DNA of 64,000 nt from Trichostrongylus colubriformis. Lineage: Eukaryota > Nematoda > Chromadorea > Rhabditida > Trichostrongylidae. The translations under genes and the position numbers were made by a program. Of the stretch, positions 23,285-35,033 are shown one piece after another (the first letter of the stretch is position 1; each line of letters opens with the position of its first letter). Location of the stretch: NCBI GenBank assembly GCA_963978905.1, contig OZ022260.1:15241725-15305724 (forward strand), in the 5' to 3' direction. The notes beneath the pieces are model-generated. The model did no database searches, had not been told where the DNA came from, and was given only the letters and a program-made list of their open reading frames with translations.

Positions 23285-23292
23285 CTTTTATA
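23285..23292 (-). promoter_or_regulatory. TATA box of the collagen gene
   Basis: TATAAAAG on the minus strand, about 33 nt upstream of the chosen ATG (23252). An in-frame ATG at 23297 overlaps this box (ATGAGTATAAAAGC) and would add 15 codons. Because it would lie upstream of transcription start, 23252 is preferred as the initiator. Confidence 0.75.
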
Positions 23293-23299
23293 CTCACAG

Positions 23300-24576
23300 C
23301 AGTGCCCTGGCCTCATCACATTTACCAGTTCTGCAAGATCGGGCACAACTCGTTACTGTGGAGCAATTGTTCTTTGGTGAGCAGTTATGAAATGCAATGA
23401 AGTCAAGTGGTGCTTGCAGATGCGAAGTCTTACGTACTGCCAAGTACTTGGGTAAGTGCTCGAAAAAACTCGTCTTCCGTCTTTAGAATTTATAACTCGC
23501 AGTGGAACCGTTAAATTACCTGCAGTGCCACCCATCGCAATTTCGATGCACCGATTTGCGATTATTTACGTGATCGTTCACAGTGACACACAAAACGAAC
23601 CGAGGTTGTCTTGACTCTCAAATCGTGTGTTGCATATGGCCACCCAAGACCGTCTCCTTTTCGGGTCATATTAAATCGTCGACTTCTGAGAGCCAAAGCT
23701 GTTAGGTTGCATTTTCGAATATGAAGAACAACATATCTATCAGTCATGGCACCACTGTAAAAATTGTTTCGTGTTCACCCAGTCTTATAACCCAGTAATC
23801 AACACCAAGTATTTTCTTGCTAATGACAGTTATTGTCCATGTTGTCAAAAAACATTATAAAAAATGTATGCACACGTATGGCGTCACGAATAGTGAATTT
23901 ATTTTGTCATTGCTTGTTGCATGCTGCTCAAAAGCGTGTTGCCAATATCCTATCTGCTTTGTGGAAGAGAAAGGTTCCAGAAAGATATGTTATTTTTCAT
24001 GTTCGAAAACATATGGTAGTAGCATTTGACCACGGTACCTTCGAAAAACCCATAAAATATTGTGGTTTGAATCGCGTGCGACACCATGTGTTGCGGTACT
24101 TTATGAGTTAAGGACCATAAAACTACGCGGCATACAGTGATGGCTTTTACGTCGGAGGTTCCACGTGCTATTAAGGAATTCTGTAATTCCAAAGATACTG
24201 GTAGCGGTTTGAGACCATTTGGCGTCTTTCAATCATAATGGTGTTTGAAACCAACAAAAAGTTCCATAAATTGATTTCTATGAATATCATTACTGTTTCA
24301 TGAGTTTCAATTTATTGAGCCTTTGAATAAAATGTGCAAACCGGCTCAGACAAGGTTGTATGGAAGAAACATGGTCAAGCATTACAGAAGTTTGGATAAG
24401 CAAAAGGAAAAAATTTAAAGAACTAAGGAAAATTTTGGATTATGCAAGTCACCGCTCCTCTCTGATCAGCCCATGTATAGTGCGTCCTCTGAGGAGCCCT
24501 CAATCAATACCGGATAGTAGAATGCGTTTTCATCCGATAGCTCGACATCTTCTTGATTTTCGAGTATGATCAATAA
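23300..24576. other. Collagen upstream region and unassigned spacer
   Basis: The proximal part should contain the collagen promoter; no other element was recognised. A 92-codon plus frame at 23833-24111 has no known motif. Confidence 0.4.
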
Positions 24577-25343
24577 TCAGTTGGCTGACGCACACTACTG
24601 TGCGCTTCAGGTCATGGGCGTAAGTGGATCGATCGAATCGTTTTTCCTATAAATTTGCTTATCACCACGTCGCGCTCCGCCCATTGTGGGCGGTGTTTCT
24701 CTCGTTTTAGATATATTCAAGATAACTTGGACATTCCGATTTTTTCCTGGTCTCAAGGCGGCGCTGGGACCGAACGGATTTTTGTTGTACGGACCCCCAC
24801 TCAGGGTGCGCTCCTCCCACTGTGCCCAGGCCTTTTTCATGGGTGCTCATGGCTGGCCTGAGCCCATCTTTTCCCCATGTTTGGGCCACTTCCTTGCCGA
24901 GCAAACAATTTTTGACGGTTCATGTTTCCTCTTTACTTCTTGTACCATGCCCTATCCATCCCAAACTTCTCCCAATTTCCACAGGTCGTTTTTCATGTGA
25001 CCGAGCTCCACCCACCGCCAAAAATGCCTCCCCCACCGTGCCCAGGCCTCTTTCATGATTTTCACAACTCATCCCCGACCGGAATCCATTTTTCTCCTGT
25101 TTGGGTCATAACCCAATTAACAATTTTCGGTCTAAAAACAGAAAACGTTCCAGTGCACGCACACCCACCTTGGGCGGAATCCAACATGGTGGTCCATGTG
25201 TGCTCTTTGCTTCTTGTCCCATGCCCTACCCACACCACACTTGTCTCCATCTACACAGGTCGTTTTTCATATAACACCTAGTTTCCTGACATAGGGACGG
25301 ACGTACAGACAGACGGAGCTTTTATATACTAAGTATAGTAGGA
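24577..25343 (-). mobile_element. Non-autonomous Helitron-like element, copy 2
   Basis: Read on the minus strand it starts TCCTACTATACTTAGTATAT near 25343 and ends CAGCCAACTGA, a CTGA (CTRR) terminus at 24577 followed by T. A terminal GCGCAC...GTGCGT hairpin ends about 10 nt before the end. The interior matches the tandem unit of copy 1 (ctccgccca, gggcatggga, acgacctgtg). It has fewer units, at 767 bp. Confidence 0.85.
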
Positions 25344-26194
25344 ATAGTTCAACTTGTTCCAGATAACTCTGTGATACGACTTTTCGAAAAGTACCACATG
25401 GTTGAGATACTGTCGGATGCATGAAGTCCTCGACTGAAGTAAATGTAGAGAATTTCGAAATTATTTTTTTTGAACTCCAGTAATTTGAGTTTTTAGTGCT
25501 TTTTGCCAGCTCTAGCTATTCCTGGTACATAAATTTGAAGGATAAAGTTTTGTGTTGATCAGTGCCCTGTGGGGATGTGCCACGCATTCCAGTTTAGCAG
25601 GTGAATGCGATTTGGTCTCGACAATGACTTGCATGGCCAGCCAATGTACAAGTCGCTCGTACGGCTCCTCCTTCTGTGGGAACGAAATACGACCCCTTTT
25701 TTGACCTCTACAATACAAGTAACTGTTATTGAATGTTTAAATTCTAGTGCTTATCGCTGACCTCTACAGGTACGACCCCCTTCCTGTCCCGTCGAATATG
25801 CCCCCCCCCTGATCGAGGATCTCGATTCCCGGTATACCCTGAAAGAAGACTTGGTTGGCCTGACGCACTGATGTGGGATTTGATTCACACCATGAGAATG
25901 GGAATGCGCGCCACCTGTCACACAACCTTCTCAGCCTAAATAAAAGCGGCCGACTACATGTTAGAATTAGAGCACCAGTGCATAAGTTAGTAATTATTTA
26001 GGTCATAACGATCCCTCACACTTTTTTGTCATTTTTAGTTTAACATCACTTATTAACAACATTCCTGGGTGCTGAATGTTAAGGCCCCCTGTTTCATATC
26101 GATACATTCCTTTCCGTACAATCCAATTACCATGTTATGTCGAACTAAGCAGTAATTGAACCGACATTCTAGTCACGTAGATGACTGTGGTACT
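25344..26194. other. Unassigned spacer
   Basis: Only a C-run at 25801-25809 and short frames; no gene recognised. Confidence 0.4.
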
Positions 26195-26370
26195 ATTCTT
26201 TAGAGTGCCGTCAGACTTCGCGATTTTGCGCTTTTGCGGTGTCGCGGATGCGCACACGGAGATGTGGCAATGCAATACCTCAAGGTCGCAGTATCGCATG
26301 CGTGCAACGCTGCAAAGGGATCTCGGAATCGCAAATTCGCGAAGTCTTACGACGGCCTTACAGGCCCTTG
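26195..26370. repeat. Imperfect inverted repeat rich in 'cgcgat/tcgcaaat'
   Basis: 'gccgtcagacttcgcgattt' near 26204 returns inverted as 'aaattcgcgaagtcttacgacggc' near 26332. A related sequence ('gattctgcgatgtgc', 'gtcgcagaatcgcgcg') occurs at 53010-53110. Probably a small foldback element. Confidence 0.6.
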
Positions 26371-26479
26371 TCCGTTTGTTATAACTTTCTGTACGAATAG
26401 AGGCAAACAATAAAGTAATGCACCTCGAAGGATCAGGGAAGGCTCGGGAGAAAGAGGAAGAAAAGACGAAATGATTCAT

Positions 26480-26831
26480 CGAAACGAACATTAGAGGTCA
26501 GAAGCGGTGATAGGTAGAGAAACCGGATTCAATAGCGCGACGTTGTGGTCTGTATTTACAACTTCCGCGCATTTGTTCATACTGCGACATCACCTTCCGA
26601 GTTGCTCGCTGTAGAAGATGTCATTTGTTGTCTCGTAGGGTGTATTTCATTCATCCATGATATGTTAAGTAACTGAAACATCAATTACCAGCAATCAAGT
26701 GAAACAATGTATGGGAGAAATAGCGAAAGGGTAAGAAAAGAGATATTTGTGGCAAAAAAAAAAGATCCATTAAATTTACACTTGGCGTCTTAGCAAGGTG
26801 TCGTATGTATGTCTGGAACCTAACGAACCTA
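26480..26831 (+). repeat. Interspersed repeat R, copy 1
   Basis: It aligns with 49640-49960: 'tagcgcgacg(t/c)tgtggt(c/g)tgt', 'ttccgagttg', 'gtgtatttcattcatt/c', and 'gtcttagcaaggtgtcgt'. The MITE at 26832 is inserted near its right end, since similar 'cctaacg' sequence continues after 27334. Confidence 0.7.
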
Positions 26832-27334
26832 CAGTAGCGCTCAAAAGTCTCAGCCAAACACTTTTTGTCATAACTTTTTTCTACTTGACCAAATTTGATA
26901 AAATTTTAATATGTGGTGCAAGAACCTACTGTCAACACTTCCTTCTATTTGAGTGCCGCTCGACTCTTTTCATGGTTTTTTACAAAAATTTACTACAAAA
27001 CCACCGGAAAACAAGGAAAAGGCTTGGTCGAGAAAAAGCTTTCTTCACAAAAATAAAACTAGCAAGCCTTGGAGAACATCAATATTTTGTAGAAAAACCA
27101 CGACTTTTGATGACAGCGGCACAGCAGGACGGCATAGGGATGGCACTCCAAAAACAAAAAATTGCATTTAACCACGTAACTTAAACCATTGAGCGCCAGA
27201 ATAGTATATTGAGTATGAAGTGTCTCCAAGTACAACATACTAATATTTCCCTTGAATCGGTTCAGTCGCAAAAAAGTTACAAGTGAAAAACCCAAGTAAA
27301 AAACCAGTTGGCCGGAGGCTTTTGAGCGCTACTG
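26832..27334. mobile_element. Tc1/mariner-type MITE, copy 2 (uninterrupted)
   Basis: 503 bp with CAGTAGCGCTCAAAAGTCT ends and TA on both sides (26830-26831, 27335-27336). It aligns with copy 1 (969-2973) outside the Helitron insert. The 128-codon frame at 26798-27184 runs through it and is not a gene. Confidence 0.9.
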
Positions 27335-27789
27335 TATATAACGAATAAACCTAACGTACATAACGAACGACCCTAACGTCGTATATGCAAAAACCTAACG
27401 TATGTGGTATGTATGTCTGCAACCTTACGAGCTGCAGGCGTTACGGTACGTCTAACCGTAGTCCAAAAGTGCCACTTCCTGGTGGGTGTCTTTGAGATCA
27501 ACTCTTCTGAATAGGGTACGCATTCTAACGCATTCTACTTCTATTCTGAATTGTCATGTTGAATCGTAGTGGCATTCGTATGCATTTTGGCATGCATAAT
27601 AAATGCCTTGTGGGGACAGCCAGGCAGAAGCTTTTTGTCCTTTTAGATGAGCACGGCACCAATCCGCGCAGACACCCGTTAGATAAGGTTTTGTTGGCGT
27701 GGGCGGGGGTTGATCCACGATTTGTCTTTGACCATGCTCGCGGGAACGCACCTTGTCAGTACATCATCTCCGCCTCATAAGCATACATA
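27335..27789. other. Spacer with scattered CCTAACG motifs
   Basis: 'cctaacgta' occurs several times between 27348 and 27400 and before the MITE near 26820. No gene recognised. Confidence 0.4.
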
Positions 27790-28525
27790 CAGGAGGTGCC
27801 AAAAAAAGTTAATGTTTCTCCTCCACTTTCAACCCTATTTTAGACGATCTTCAGCAAATTCTGACCAGGTATTTCCATCCCTAAAGGAAAGAGCAGACCT
27901 CACTCCACTATTCTTCGCAACAGCCTTCTGCACGAGCAGGAGCGGGAGCTTGTTCCGAGTGAACAAGATGTGTCACCTCAGCTAGACAAAATCCGAAATT
28001 TTGCTGCCCTTGTTCACTACCCTGCTAAGGCCCGTTCACTCTGGGTACCTGAGCGGATTCAAATTGGGCGGTGTTCTTGAACATTCCATCTTTTCCGGGT
28101 TCCCAGCGCCCTTCGTTTCCAAGAACCAGAACGTGCCGTTACCACTGGAACCCCTCCTGAGGCAGGTTCGAGGCATGAAAAATGATATTTCGGATCATAG
28201 CAGAGTTGTCCGAGCACAAAGGCTCTGTGACTATCATGAAGCGAAGGGCCAAACCTTGGGAAGCTTCCCACAAAAGACCTACCCCGGAGGCTGGCTCCAC
28301 TGTTTTAAGCGGACCTTGATACCGTAAGTGCCCTGAAGCCCTACTGCGCCGACTGAAGGCTCTTTGATGATGGTGGAAGTAGTGAGCCTCAGCTTGTTCC
28401 TGCTTATAGAGGAACATTTCGGGAATATTTTGCCCCATACTTTTATCTTTTTCATTTTTCCATGTTTTGTATACTAGGCGGATGTGATCCGTGAGCAAAA
28501 CTACTTCATTTTTTGGCACCCCCTG
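27790..28525. mobile_element. Tc1/mariner-type non-autonomous element, second family
   Basis: Ends are CAGGAGGTGCCAAAAAAAGT and CAGGGGGTGCCAAAAAATGA, both inward, with TA at 27788-27789 and 28526-28527. 736 bp. No intact transposase recognised inside. Confidence 0.85.
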
Positions 28526-28527
28526 TA

Positions 28528-29726
28528 TATGTATGTTGTAGTAATACATCCAAATAATATCCATTAATTTTGATGCAGTGAATTTTCCAAAGAGAAGGTC
28601 AACACTGAAATTCGAAATTAGTTCTCAGCGCATTACTTGTGGTTGCCAGGCGAAGCCAATTCCTAGCAGAATCTATTAAGTTTTTCGGCATTTTTCAGGC
28701 ACCACTGCGACTGCTGTGCAAATAACCTCGACAGCAAAATGCAAATGTCACTGCTTTTGCTTCATAGGCCGCCGTTAACTCGTCATTCAACGATTTTCAC
28801 TTCACCTGCTTTTCTTACAGCGCCATCTGAACACTGATTCGCTTATCACTGGGTAAAACATGACTGCATTTTAAGTCTGAGCCATTCATATTCCAACACA
28901 TAGACCTAATAAATCCACTCTACCTTCTATCAGGTAACTCTAAAACAAGATACTATACCGGAAACACGAGACGCCAAGGGATCGGAGCCAATTTACAGAT
29001 GAAAGTGTGATAAAAGAAAAGTCTCTGGATCCTCACTTATGACTAAGCACAGCCCCTCAGCTACAAATCCAAACTAACTTAATTTCGCTAGCCATCGATG
29101 CTTTTTTAACCGCACTTTCAGCCATGTGAATCTGTTTCTGAGAGGGGCTGAATAGCAGAATCGGTGATAAGGAGCTCAAACATAGGTCGCTCCTGGTACA
29201 CCCTCTGCTTTTACACAAATATGATCCTATCCTGGGAGATACCCCACCGTAACCACATTCTCCCAAAAAATTAGGGAGAGGTGCGATCCCAAAAAATCAC
29301 TGAAGCCGCATCGGAAAACTTGACTTTCTACTTTACCTGTCGCTTTCAACACTCCATACTTCCCCAGCAATGTGTCGTATTAACCTCCGTCCCACAACGC
29401 CAAGTTGGGTCATCCTCTCTCGATTATTTCTCAACTAACGCTTCCAATCCAGAATGTTTCCGCTAGCTATATAATTTGTAAATGAACAAATTGATTGATT
29501 GATTCACTCATTCTTCACTGTTTAATGTGGCACTCTTTGTTTGTTTTCGTTTACGTTCAGCTCATAAATTAATTTTGCCGTAAAGCTGTTCGGCAAAACA
29601 ACAAAAGTTTAGCGCTGAACCGCAGATAATGATTCCTTGATATTTCTTCACGCTTATTCTCAAAATCACGCCGATTGGTTAAGAGCATTTGCGGTTGGAT
29701 ATGATGAAGTTAAACTATCGTCATTA
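28528..29726. other. Unassigned spacer
   Basis: No gene, RNA or clear repeat recognised; frames are under 75 codons. Confidence 0.4.
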
Positions 29727-29728
29727 TA

Positions 29729-30411
29729 TTAGGTCTATGCAGAATAAATGGCCGAAACGTAATTGGCCATAACTTCACTCAGACACAACTTTATTTGTCG
29801 AAATAAAAACCATTCGAATCTACAGAATTTTGCCAACGATCTGGTAAGGAAAATATATCATCACGATCAAATTCTGGATTGCGAGAATCAATAAAGTCAA
29901 GAATGGCATTTTACCGTGCATAATTTTTCTGCCGCAGGTTTGCATCGGGAACCCGGAAAAAGTGGTAATCCGTCAGGGATAGGTCTGGGGAATAAGGGGG
30001 GTGAGGGAGAGGCTCTATGCCTAACTGCATCATTTTTTTACTGGGTGCGCAAAACAACGCAAAACCCCACAGTTCGCAAGTCACCCGGCAGAAACTGATC
30101 GAGACTCTCCCTCACCCCCCTTATTCCTCAGACCTATCTCTGACGAATCACCACTTTTTCCCGGTTCTCGATGCAAACCTGGGTCAGAAGGAGTTCGCCG
30201 AAACGGTGCATGTTGAAAATGCCATCGTTGACTTCATTAATTTTCGCAATCCTGAATTTGATCATGATGGCATATTTTCTTTACCAGTTCGTTGGCAAGG
30301 TTGTGTAGATTCGAATGGTTTTTATTTCGACAAATAAAGTTGTGTCTGAGCGAAGTTATGGCGTTTTGAAAAAAGTAGTCCGTTTTGGCCATTTATTCTG
30401 CATAGACCTAA
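29729..30411. mobile_element. Mariner relic made of two inverted transposase 3' ends
   Basis: Ends are TTAGGTCTATGCAGAATAAA and its inverse, with TA at 29727-29728 and 30412-30413. The right arm encodes a mariner C terminus on the plus strand: HPPYSSDLSLTNHHFF (third catalytic Asp in YSSDL), then LPVRWQGCVDSNGFYFDK, ending at 30337. The left arm is the inverse of the same sequence, so the element has two opposed copies of one 3' half joined through a short centre near 30011-30090. No N-terminal transposase is present. Confidence 0.88.
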
Positions 30412-30413
30412 TA

Positions 30414-30750
30414 CTAGAAAATAGGTGAGAAGCACCAGAGGCCATAGTTTAATGCTTTTGCAAATGAAAGTAGGGGTGCTGAGCAGTCCAGTATTCAAGA
30501 AAACCGAAATAAAGTGTTCCAAATGGGTCAAGTGCTCCCGCTGATCTTTGCGTGGTAGACTTTAGTGACGCGAATTTGTGACATATGGCACTGGTAGCAT
30601 GGAAATGACGCATTTGCCTGCACTAGAGGTTTTGATGCGCCCTTAAGGGTCTTGTTAGGAGCTTAAAACTAATCTTTCGCACGTACTTCTTACCTTTGAT
30701 GTTCATTTGAGGAATCATCTACGAAGAAGCGAGTTTCTCTCTTCCCATAT
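30414..30750. other. Unassigned spacer
   Basis: Nothing recognised. Confidence 0.35.
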
Positions 30751-31674
30751 AGAAAAAGGAAAAAAAGAACGACGTGAGAGCGACGTCGATCAACCAGTTA
30801 TCGGAATTTGTAGAAGGAGTCGAGGTTAAGTACGGGACACATGAATGGTTGATTTTTCTAGAGTAAAATATAGTGTTTTAATTAATTACCGGCTTGGTCA
30901 ATTTCTGTCAACTGGACCCATCTCTTCACCGGCCTGGAAGTTGGTGCCGTTCTAACAAAGGAAGCGAGGTCAAAGAGGCCATTCGGAATGGGATACATAT
31001 GGTCCGACGCATTTTCGGACGCTGATCTCGAACCTGCATTCAAAATTTGGAGAACGATTCTCTCAGCGGAGTTATGGGTTTATTTTGAAAAAACGATACT
31101 ATTATATGGTAGGTTTGCAAGCCCGTAGCGCAAGAGCCAGATGTTCTCGCGTAAAACCAGTGCAATTTTGGTGTTTAGGGGACCAAACTATCTTCATCGG
31201 ACATGTTTTCAGCCAATTCGAGAATTTGACCAAATTTCGGAAAAATTCTTGGCCTACCCAATAGGTCTCGAATTGGCTGAAAACTTGTCTCATAGGGCAG
31301 TTTGGTTCCCCGAACACGAAAATCGCACCAGTTTTGCGCGAGAACATCTCCTCGCGTGCTACGGGCTTCCAAACCCACCAACTGATAGTTTTGTTTAAAA
31401 AAAACCTCCATAACTCCGCTCAGAGAATCGTTCTGCAAATTTGGAATGCAGGTTCGAGATCAGCGTCCGAAAATACATCAGACCATATGTATCCCATTCC
31501 CAATGGCCACTTCGACCTCGGGTCCTTCCCTTGTAAAATATCCAGATACTAAACGCAGATTTTGTAGAACAGAAGAATCGCTCCCGAACGATACATAAAA
31601 TGCTGCATAAACTTGTAAGTCTATCAGATAAGTTTTCGTTTGAGAAAAACGGCATTACTCATGGAGTGGCCCAA
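30751..31674. mobile_element. Mariner-like foldback relative, left end missing, with nested insert
   Basis: From about 30751 to 30954 and from 31535 to 31674 it matches 14040-14372, including 'ttttaattaattaccgg(c/t)ttgg' and the TTGGGCCACTCCATGAGTA-like right end followed by TA (31675-31676). The left TIR is not found. A palindromic element (30955-31534) interrupts it. Confidence 0.75.
30955..31534. mobile_element. Long palindromic element nested in the mariner relative
   Basis: The two arms pair imperfectly over most of 580 bp: 'gccattcggaatgggataca' near the left end against its inverse near 31490, then 'gcgtccgaaaat', 'ctccgctgagaga', 'gttctcgcg', and 'ccaattcgag' near the centre. A single diverged arm of the same family is at about 44340-44870. 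No frame of interest. Confidence 0.75.
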
Positions 31675-31676
31675 TA

Positions 31677-32592
31677 GCGGAGCCACAAGCACATGCATGC
31701 CATTTTCCTAATAATCCACATTGTACTTTATTACCCTTGCCCTACGTTTTATTATGCCATTCAGATTTACGACTTTCGGTGGGATTTGTCGAGCAAGACG
31801 CGCTCCAGCTCTCCCGAAAGAATCGTCTAATATCATCCGAAATCAGTTTTACAACAGAATCTTTCTCTTCAGTGTATTTATGCAAGGCAATGTCGCTTTT
31901 CTTGTTTTGTTGTTGACGGTTGATACGGTACGAAAGTCCCTCATTATAAATCCCGGAATTTGTGTACGACCGCTTCACGAACCGATAAATGTTGCTCCAA
32001 TCGAAGCGTCACTGAAGCGGCGTGGCGGTAAACACGTCTAGGGTCAGAGCCAATGTTTTGAAAGAGAGCCGGTTACTCGGGTCATTAGAAACATCATTTC
32101 GTTTCCCAAACTGCTCTACTTTCAGAATCTCTACTTGGACTGCCAGCAGCCGACCAATCTGCCACACCCAGTGCCTATCAAAATCAAGTTTTCCCGATTG
32201 CCTTTGATTGTGCGTGTATATCAGGGCCTTCGGTACTAGTGTAATGGGAAAAAGGAGAAGTGGTAGAGTAGAGAAACACCAATGTACATGAAAACCACAC
32301 CAAATGGCGGACAACGGCTGATTGAGGTGGTGGCAGGGTCCGGCATGGCGTTGGAAAAATTTTTGAGAATACGAGCACAATCGGGGTCGATCACCCACGT
32401 CTACATCGACAGTATGATGTCAGTTATCTAGGTGACTGATGTTGTTGATATCCCAAAAGTTGGTCTCTAAAAGCTGGTAAATTTGGTCGATAGCGATGGT
32501 ACTACTACTTAATGCAAAGAGTGACTATCAGTAGACGACCTGATTCCTCGAAAAGCACCAGAAACCAGTGGGTGGTTCGAAAGGACGACCGA
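31677..32592. other. Unassigned region with open frames on both strands
   Basis: Frames of 106 codons (plus, 31721-32041), 78 codons (minus, 31978-31742, highly charged) and 129 codons (minus, 32398-32009) overlap or abut. None shows a domain I recognise. It may hold decayed transposon sequence. Confidence 0.35.
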
Positions 32593-32649
32593 TTGAGAGC
32601 GGAATGAGGGTGAGGGGTATATGACCCCTCACCCTCATTCCGCTCTCAA
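32593..32649. repeat. Perfect 26-bp inverted repeat with 5-nt loop
   Basis: The left arm (32593-32618) begins TTGAGAGCGGAATGAGG and ends GAGGGGT. The right arm (32624-32649) is its exact inverse, and the loop is ATATG. The short loop argues against an ordinary microRNA precursor. Confidence 0.92.
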
Positions 32650-33925
32650 ACACGGCTCTATCTACCTATGCTTTACCATGGGTACAGGTCACGGACGTTG
32701 GGTGTATGTTCAGACTACCCGACTAGATCAGGTCACACGAGCTGGCGGCGCCCGCACAACACAACTCGCCTCCAAATTACAACGGCCCAAGTATGGCGCA
32801 CGCGGTGCAATTCGTGTAGAACGGTGACCTGTTGAACAGTCTTGATGCACACGGACGAGTGCCGAGACAGCGCTTTCATTCACATTGGCTTTGCATGGGC
32901 TTGTTTGTAGCGCACCACGTCGCTGAGTATCGATCGAAGCCATGTGGACCTGTGATACGTGGCAGTAATGCGGTCGAATGACGCTCCTGATCTACGCGTC
33001 TCACACGCTCTTGGCGCCGTAGTCACTACCCCGTAGCAATGGAAAGAGCACATTCCATGCAAATACGGAACGCTCTATCTGCCAACAAAAGGTGTTGCTC
33101 TATCTGGTCAATCGTCAAATGACGAAAAATGGGCTCGAGTGCCGTAGTGACCTCAGATTCACAAACATCCCGCTTACTCTGTTAGTGGGTTTCCTCTGCC
33201 AGTCACTATAACACCGTCAAAAGTTTGAATCATTTCATAAGTTTGCACATAAGCGATCTTTGCACCATGTGGGGTCATTTCGTGTGCGTGTTATCACGTT
33301 TTTCTTAATCCACCCTTATTTGCCATATTTCTAGCGTATATTCAGCTGTTTCTCTGAACGTGTCCTGCAGCCGGTAACAAATTCTGACGTATTCTGCAAG
33401 AAATTAGTGAAGTAAGAATATGTAATCTGTTGGGAAAGCGTATAAAAGCAGAGTGCGAGCTCTGTCTCACAATCCTTGCTGCCTTGCGCTCTCCTTCAGG
33501 TCTACTGCCGAGGGACGGTGAAAAAAAAACGGAAGTCCATATATTCATTCTACTGTATTGCCCGCATCGATCGCCACTCATTTTTTTCATATTAAGTGCA
33601 TTCATTCATTCATGGACAGACATCAAGCGTTATGCTAATCGTTTTCACGGCAAAGCCCCAGGTTCTGCTATCTCTCACGCTTCTTTGCATTAATTTTGAA
33701 GAATTGCGCTTTTCTGCCCTTCTGGGTGATTCATGGAGAGCCATAAGATTGTTGGACTCAAGTTTGCTCACCAGTGAAGGCTCCCAGGTCACCGTGGCCA
33801 TTCAAGGTGAGATGTATTTTGCCTTGATTAGTGAAGATCTCAAGTCTGTCTTCCAAATTTGCTAAAAAAAATTTGGAAACGAAAATACGGAGGCTTGTAA
33901 CACACGGCGCAACATTAAGTACAGG
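32650..33925. other. Unassigned spacer
   Basis: No supported gene. The flanks of the hairpin are GC-rich to about 33060. Frames up to 89 codons carry no motif. Confidence 0.4.
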
Positions 33926-34110
33926 TATAGTCCATTTCGAAAAAAACTGACTGGGCGTGTCCCACGGACTTGGGTGAACGGCGAGAGGGAGAGTACGCGG
34001 CGAGAGTGAGAGTGTGTGGCGGGGTGAGAGAATTGAGAGAGTTTGATACACGTCCATGCAAGTCCGTAAGACATTCCCAATCAGTTTTTCTGAAATGGAC
34101 TGCATGCTGC
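33926..34110. mobile_element. Small MITE with AGTCCATTTC termini, copy 1
   Basis: 'tatagtccatttcgaaaaa' opens the element and 'tttttctgaaatggactg' closes it. Inside, 'ggcgtgtcc..cggacttg' pairs with 'caagtccg..acacgt'. A shorter relative is at 34899-35033. Confidence 0.7.
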
Positions 34111-34898
34111 TTGCGATTTGCGAAATAGTATTGCATAGGTCCGATGAGGTAGCAGATAGTGGGTTGGGATCACGCGCTGAAGACCAGGTTTCTACCATTT
34201 ATTTCTTTCGCTTTTTCTTGAAATACCCTCCAAAAGTTTGCATACTTTTTATATCCGTGGTCCTCAACAGCACGTAAGAGGCTGTGCATGATAGCATCCC
34301 GGCTCCAGACTACATATTCCAACCCTCGAGGCCATGGTCCCAATCGACCAGACCACCTTGCTTGTTTGTCAGACGTGTAAATGTGGAACTTTGAAGACTT
34401 TTATGAGCCTGTAGTGCGGAGTTATGAAGACTTTTACGAACTGCATGTTGCGCCATCCTGCTTGCCCCAGGAAAGTAAGCCCCTAATCTGATTATCGCGC
34501 GGTGTGCCTTTGAATGCTTAATTTATCTTGCTCAAGTACTTTGAATATGCGGAACAGATTCTGCTTGGTATGATGGAGCACTTTGAGATGACTTCGCCTG
34601 CAAATGCAAGGTCACCAGTCAGAACATTCTAGATTACATATTATACAGTATTGACTATTGCTTCTATCGATTTTGATTTCTCTCTATTGCGTGTGGTAGA
34701 AGGCCGGATAAATGTATTGGTCAACCATATATTGATAGTTGATACTGATACTGATATTGTTAATCGGTTTATCGCTTGGTGTCTTTCCTCAGTTGTCATC
34801 TACATCTTCTAGCTCTTCTCCATGTCAACTGTACGTCTTTTTGTCTTTTTTCTTGAGTACTGAAAATGTAACAGGATATGAGGATATCGAGCTACACA
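34111..34898. other. Unassigned spacer
   Basis: Nothing recognised apart from an imperfect 'gaagacttttatgagcctgt' repetition near 34395-34440. Confidence 0.35.
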
Positions 34899-35033
34899 CG
34901 GTCCATTTTGGAGCGCTTGATAGGGCGTGGCCTACGGACTTGCGTGAGACTGTAGCAAACACGGCCACCCCGCCATACACGCTCACTCTCGCCACTCAGG
35001 CCACGCTCTATCTGGCGCTATGAAATGGACTGT
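34899..35033. mobile_element. Small MITE with GTCCATTT termini, copy 2
   Basis: The left arm 'ggtccattttggagcgc..gggcgtggcc' returns inverted as 'ggccacgctctatctggcgc..aaatggact', about 135 bp. The right end is followed by 'gtac', compatible with a TA target. Confidence 0.75.
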
